Assembly (NCBI GenBank): GCA_945898205.1
Contig: CAMDHO010000012.1
Coordinates: forward strand, 1 to 47,007
Source: Chlamydia trachomatis
Lineage (GTDB): Bacteria > Chlamydiota > Chlamydiia > Chlamydiales > Rhabdochlamydiaceae
Length of the DNA stretch: 47,007 nt
Direction of reading: 5' to 3'
This document shows, in pieces, positions 44,775-47,007 of the stretch; positions within the stretch are counted from its first letter, which is position 1; every line of letters begins with the position of its first letter. Under the pieces are notes generated by a model, which ran no database searches, had not been told where the DNA came from, and saw nothing but the letters and a program-made list of their open reading frames with translations. A program made the position numbers and the translations under genes.

Positions 44775-45011
44775 CTACTCAGCTAGATTTTTTAATATGC
44801 GAGAATATTTTTTATTGATTTTTTGAAGAGCACCCTTGAACTTCTTTTGCGGTTCTTGGCTTTTTACCGGGGTAATAATGATAGTGGCTCCATCAGGAGT
44901 TGAGATTTCAAGTAGGGTCTCATCATTGATCCCTAGCAGTTCCAAAATGGGGCGATCAATAACCAGGGCATAGCTGTTTCCGTGCTTTGTTAGTTTTTTT
45001 GTAATACTCAT
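44775..45011 (-). CDS. AbrB/MazE-type antitoxin partner of Doc
   Basis: A 78-residue protein with a SpoVT-AbrB DNA-binding domain at about 3-52 (KKLTKHGNSYALVIDRPILELLGINDETLLEIST) and a C-terminal basic/helical tail (GALQKINKKYSRILKNLAE) that would wrap around the toxin. AbrB-type antitoxins with Doc toxins are a known combination besides Phd-Doc. AGGAG lies 7-8 bases before the ATG. First gene of the pair. Confidence 0.9.
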   Translation of the reverse strand: MSITKKLTKHGNSYALVIDRPILELLGINDETLLEISTPDGATIIITPVKSQEPQKKFKGALQKINKKYSRILKNLAE

Positions 45012-45040
45012 AAATAAGCTCCTTTTTCACCTCTCTCTAT

Positions 45041-45077
45041 GTACATACATTGTACTAACATGTGAAATGATTGTCAA
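45041..45077 (-). promoter_or_regulatory. Promoter and operator-like repeat of the doc operon
   Basis: Minus-strand TTGACA (45072-45077) is a perfect -35 box and TACAAT (45049-45054) a 5/6 -10 box at the ideal 17-base distance. GTACA (45041-45045) and TGTAC (45051-45055) form an inverted repeat across the -10 region, fitting autorepression by the AbrB-type protein. Confidence 0.75.
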
Positions 45078-45083
45078 GCAGAT

Positions 45084-45138
45084 GAATGCGTAAAATTTAT
45101 TTTGAAGAAACTGGAAATCACGCAAACTTTACGCATTC
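45084..45138. repeat. 11-bp perfect inverted repeat upstream of the doc operon
   Basis: GAATGCGTAAA (45084-45094) and TTTACGCATTC (45128-45138) flank 33 bases. It lies just upstream of the -35 box; a role as end of a small element or as binding site is possible. Confidence 0.6.
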
Positions 45139-45248
45139 GGCAGGCTAAAGCTGGAGTAAAAGAGATTAAATCAGTATAATAGACCCATCTTTAACTCGTT
45201 CATTCTATTGAGGCTGTCTAATGCAGCTTATTCCAGTTGAGAATTATG

Positions 45249-45305
45249 AAGGGACTGTAAATCCCTCTTCTTCGGAATCCGTTGGTTCGAGTCCAACCGC
45301 CCCCA
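45249..45305 (+). other. 3' fragment of tRNA-Tyr, probable attachment site of an integrated element
   Basis: The fragment holds the anticodon arm AGGGA-CTGTAAA-TCCCT (anticodon GTA, tyrosine), a long variable arm, the T arm GTTGG-TTCGAGT-CCAAC and the acceptor 3' strand CGCCCCC with A45305. The matching 5' acceptor strand (GGGGGCG) and D arm are absent upstream, so it cannot be a working tRNA. A tyrosine recombinase gene follows 330 bases later, the standard layout of an att site. Confidence 0.8.
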
Positions 45306-45638
45306 ATTTTCATAGACAAATTCTCTTCAAAAACAGCACAAAAAATCTCTTAAAATAAGCTCGTCTAATTCCTTCATGGGACACAGATGGGACAGTAATT
45401 CTCAAGATTCTTCAACTTTTATTCATAGTCAAAATCCTTATTCGAACATACTTTTTCTACGAAAATCATGTGATTTTTTTCTTCAGTGTCCCATGAGTGT
45501 CCTTTTTTAGTGTTGAAAATTCTTAAATGCCTAATATATCAATGGTTTAAGTATGAGATGTTGTGGGAATGGTAATCCCTAGTTGTTTATTATTGGGATG
45601 TTTTGTATATTGTCGGCCATCAAGTTAGGGAGAGATTG
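45306..45638. other. Intergenic att-int region with repeated GGGACAC motifs
   Basis: No gene. CATGGGACAC (45375-45384) with ATGGGACA (45387-45394) is mirrored by GTGTCCCATG (45486-45495) with GTGTCC (45497-45502) in inverse orientation. Paired repeats between attachment site and integrase gene resemble arm-type binding sites of tyrosine recombinases; that role is inference. Confidence 0.5.
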
Positions 45639-46745
45639 ATGGCAGTCATTGAAAAGAGAAAGACTCAAGCCGGGAAGATTCAGTACAGAGTTAAAGTGAG
45701 ACTGAAAGGATTTCCTCCTCAGACTTCTACTCATGCAAGGTTGACTGATGCTAAGAGATGGGCACAAGATACGGAGTCAGCAATCCGGGAAGGAAGACAC
45801 TTTAAAACAGTTGAATCGAAAAAGCATACTTTAGGTGAGCTGATTGATCGCTATATTCGTGATGTTCTACCACAAAAAGAGAAAAGTCAAAAGAAGCAGA
45901 CGGCTCAGCTTCTTTGGTGGAAAGAACAGTTAGGAAGCTATTCGCTTGCCGAGATGACTCCGGCTTTAGTTGCTGAAAAAAGAGATGAGCTTTTTAGAGG
46001 GATAACATATCGAGGGACTCAGAGATCCGGAGCAACTGTAGTTAGATACCTAAGCGCTCTTAGTCATGCATTTACCGTAGCGATTAAAGAGTGGGGTTGG
46101 ATCGAAGACTCTCCTATGCGGAAAGTAACGAAGCTTAAGGAGTCTAGAGGCAGAGTCCGGTTCTTAGATGAGGAAGAGAGGGAGAGGCTATTGATAGCTT
46201 GTAAAGAAAGTACTAATCCTCATCTATTTCCCGTTGTTTTAATCGCTCTATCAACCGGAATGCGATACGGAGAAATCATTAGTCTAACATGGCCTGATGT
46301 CGATCTACCTAGAAAGCGTGTTATCTTACATGAGACAAAAAATGGAGAGCGCCGTGCCGTTCCTATTGCCGGGCAGGCAATCGAGTTGCTAGCTCAGCTT
46401 GAAAAGAAACGCCGTATTGATACCATCCTTTTATTTCCTAAATTGAGATCAACACCCTCCTCTCGCATATTACAAAAAGATGATATTGAGAGGGTTCAAA
46501 AGGCTCAAAAGCCCACTCAACTAAGAAGTCCTTGGACTATAGCTCTAGCAAAAGCTGAGATTAGAGATTTTCGGTTTCACGATCTTAGGCATTGCGCCGC
46601 CAGTTATCTTGCGATGAGTGGAGCTTCTCTTGCAGAAATTGCAGATATTTTAGGACATAAGACATTGGCGATGGTTAAGAGGTATGCTCATTTAAGTGAT
46701 TCTCATAAGCATACAGTACACGGCGTTTTCACTAAAAATATTTGA
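45639..46745 (+). CDS. Tyrosine recombinase / phage-type integrase
   Basis: 368 residues from ATG 45639, which follows AGGGAGAG by 5 bases; an upstream TTG at 45603 is unlikely. N-terminal arm-binding domain (VIEKRKTQAGKIQYRVKVRLKG), core-binding SAM-like domain (TLGELIDRYIRDVLPQKEKS to SHAFTVAIKEWGW), and the catalytic domain: Arg in ALSTGMRYGEIISLTW, Lys in HETKNGERRAVPI, HxxR as FHDLRHCAASYLAMSGAS, and LGHKTLAMVKRYAHLS with the nucleophilic Tyr. All catalytic residues are present. With the tRNA-Tyr fragment it identifies an integrated element extending to the right. Confidence 0.92.
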   Translation: MAVIEKRKTQAGKIQYRVKVRLKGFPPQTSTHARLTDAKRWAQDTESAIREGRHFKTVESKKHTLGELIDRYIRDVLPQKEKSQKKQTAQLLWWKEQLGSYSLAEMTPALVAEKRDELFRGITYRGTQRSGATVVRYLSALSHAFTVAIKEWGWIEDSPMRKVTKLKESRGRVRFLDEEERERLLIACKESTNPHLFPVVLIALSTGMRYGEIISLTWPDVDLPRKRVILHETKNGERRAVPIAGQAIELLAQLEKKRRIDTILLFPKLRSTPSSRILQKDDIERVQKAQKPTQLRSPWTIALAKAEIRDFRFHDLRHCAASYLAMSGASLAEIADILGHKTLAMVKRYAHLSDSHKHTVHGVFTKNI

Positions 46746-46911
46746 CAGTTTTTCAGGAAAATCACCTTCAAATCAACACATCCTCTAGCTCTCTTTTTAA
46801 AAAACAAAATCTTTTATTTTTAAAAGAACATCAATAATTTTCATCACAACTCTTCCATCACGGCATTTTCATTAAAAAGATTTGATAGTTTTTCAGTAAA
46901 AATACCTGCAA
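46719..46911. repeat. Imperfect direct repeat of the integrase 3' end
   Basis: Bases 46719-46771 (CACGGCGTTTTCACTAAAAA onwards, coding for the last residues GVFTKNI and beyond) recur at 46859-46911 (CACGGCATTTTCATTAAAAA onwards), 140 bases apart, with about 10 differences. The second copy is non-coding. Confidence 0.8.
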
Positions 46912-46928
46912 TTTTAAAGTAATTTATA

Positions 46929-46957
46929 TTGACTTTAATTAAAATAATTACTATTAT
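46929..46957 (+). promoter_or_regulatory. Candidate promoter near the right window edge
   Basis: TTGACT (46929-46934), a 17-base spacer and TATTAT (46952-46957) fit sigma-70. It points to a gene starting near 46991. Confidence 0.5.
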
Positions 46958-46990
46958 ATTGCCTTTTATTACAGATAAAAGCGCGTATAC

Positions 46991-47007
46991 ATGACAAAGA
47001 AAAGAAG
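46991..47007 (+). CDS. Possible start of the next gene (cut by window edge)
   Basis: ATG ACA AAG AAA AGA AG follows the candidate promoter by 33 bases. Only five codons are visible (MTKKR), so nothing can be said about the product; no clear ribosome binding site is seen. Confidence 0.25.

Noticed and set aside
45221-45305. Complete tRNA-Tyr gene
   Set aside because: The 5' acceptor strand complementary to CGCCCCC and the D arm are missing, so only a 3' fragment is supported.

Overview
The window is AT-rich bacterial DNA and looks like a chromosome segment of an environmental member of the Chlamydiota (a Rhabdochlamydia-, Simkania- or Parachlamydia-type organism; the exact genus cannot be fixed from sequence alone). 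The case rests on gene order and protein types: the bL25(Ctc)-pth-rpsF-rpsR-rplI-ispE cluster behind a tRNA-Gln gene, guanylate kinase - small conserved protein - metG, a phospholipase-D-like gene overlapping rpmB, a methionine aminopeptidase with an N-terminal SEC-C zinc motif, a MarC protein, and a large autotransporter.

Layout. 1-900: tail of an unknown (possibly transposase) gene and a truncated PD-(D/E)XK nuclease gene. 1084-4353: autotransporter on the minus strand. 4624-10587: housekeeping block on the plus strand (tRNA-Gln, a candidate structured RNA, ribosomal proteins, peptidyl-tRNA hydrolase, isoprenoid kinase IspE, then HldD and HldE for ADP-heptose and lipopolysaccharide core). 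10588-12490: a graveyard bracketed by two imperfect copies of the hldE/htpX 3' ends, holding a frameshifted PadR regulator, the first codons of a flavoprotein and a wrecked AAA-like/nuclease gene. 12491-17460: htpX, a dead histidine phosphatase with a 15-unit GTT expansion, an M20 peptidase, a membrane/coiled-coil protein, a second dead nuclease fragment and map. 17461-25230: accessory region with a gene-poor stretch carrying a 22-bp hairpin, a disabled IS66 element, a Fic gene split by a stop, fragments of DUF3987 and several transposases, and a small intact two-gene module (winged-helix regulator plus nucleotidyltransferase) with a palindromic operator laid over its promoter.

25367-33513: mostly intact genes: truA, marC-like, PLD-like, rpmB on the minus strand; SthA-like transhydrogenase, a small membrane protein, an exported HD-domain protein related to MESH1/SpoT hydrolases, an exported beta-carbonic anhydrase and a two-partner-secretion outer membrane transporter on the plus strand. 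33700-35290: nested remnants of IS30, IS66 and IS4-type elements. 35447-40983: MFS transporter and small membrane protein (minus), then yicC-gmk-small protein-metG behind a near-consensus promoter.

41012-47007: accessory region with a complete IS1634-type element inserted into a second IS1634-like remnant, which itself truncates a TauE/SafE permease gene; an intact Doc/AbrB-type toxin-antitoxin pair with its own promoter and operator-like repeat; and a 3' fragment of tRNA-Tyr followed by a tyrosine recombinase, which marks the end of an integrated element continuing past the right edge. Core genes are clean and operonic, while nearly everything between them is mobile DNA in decay; the two small regulator/effector modules are the accessory genes that have stayed intact.
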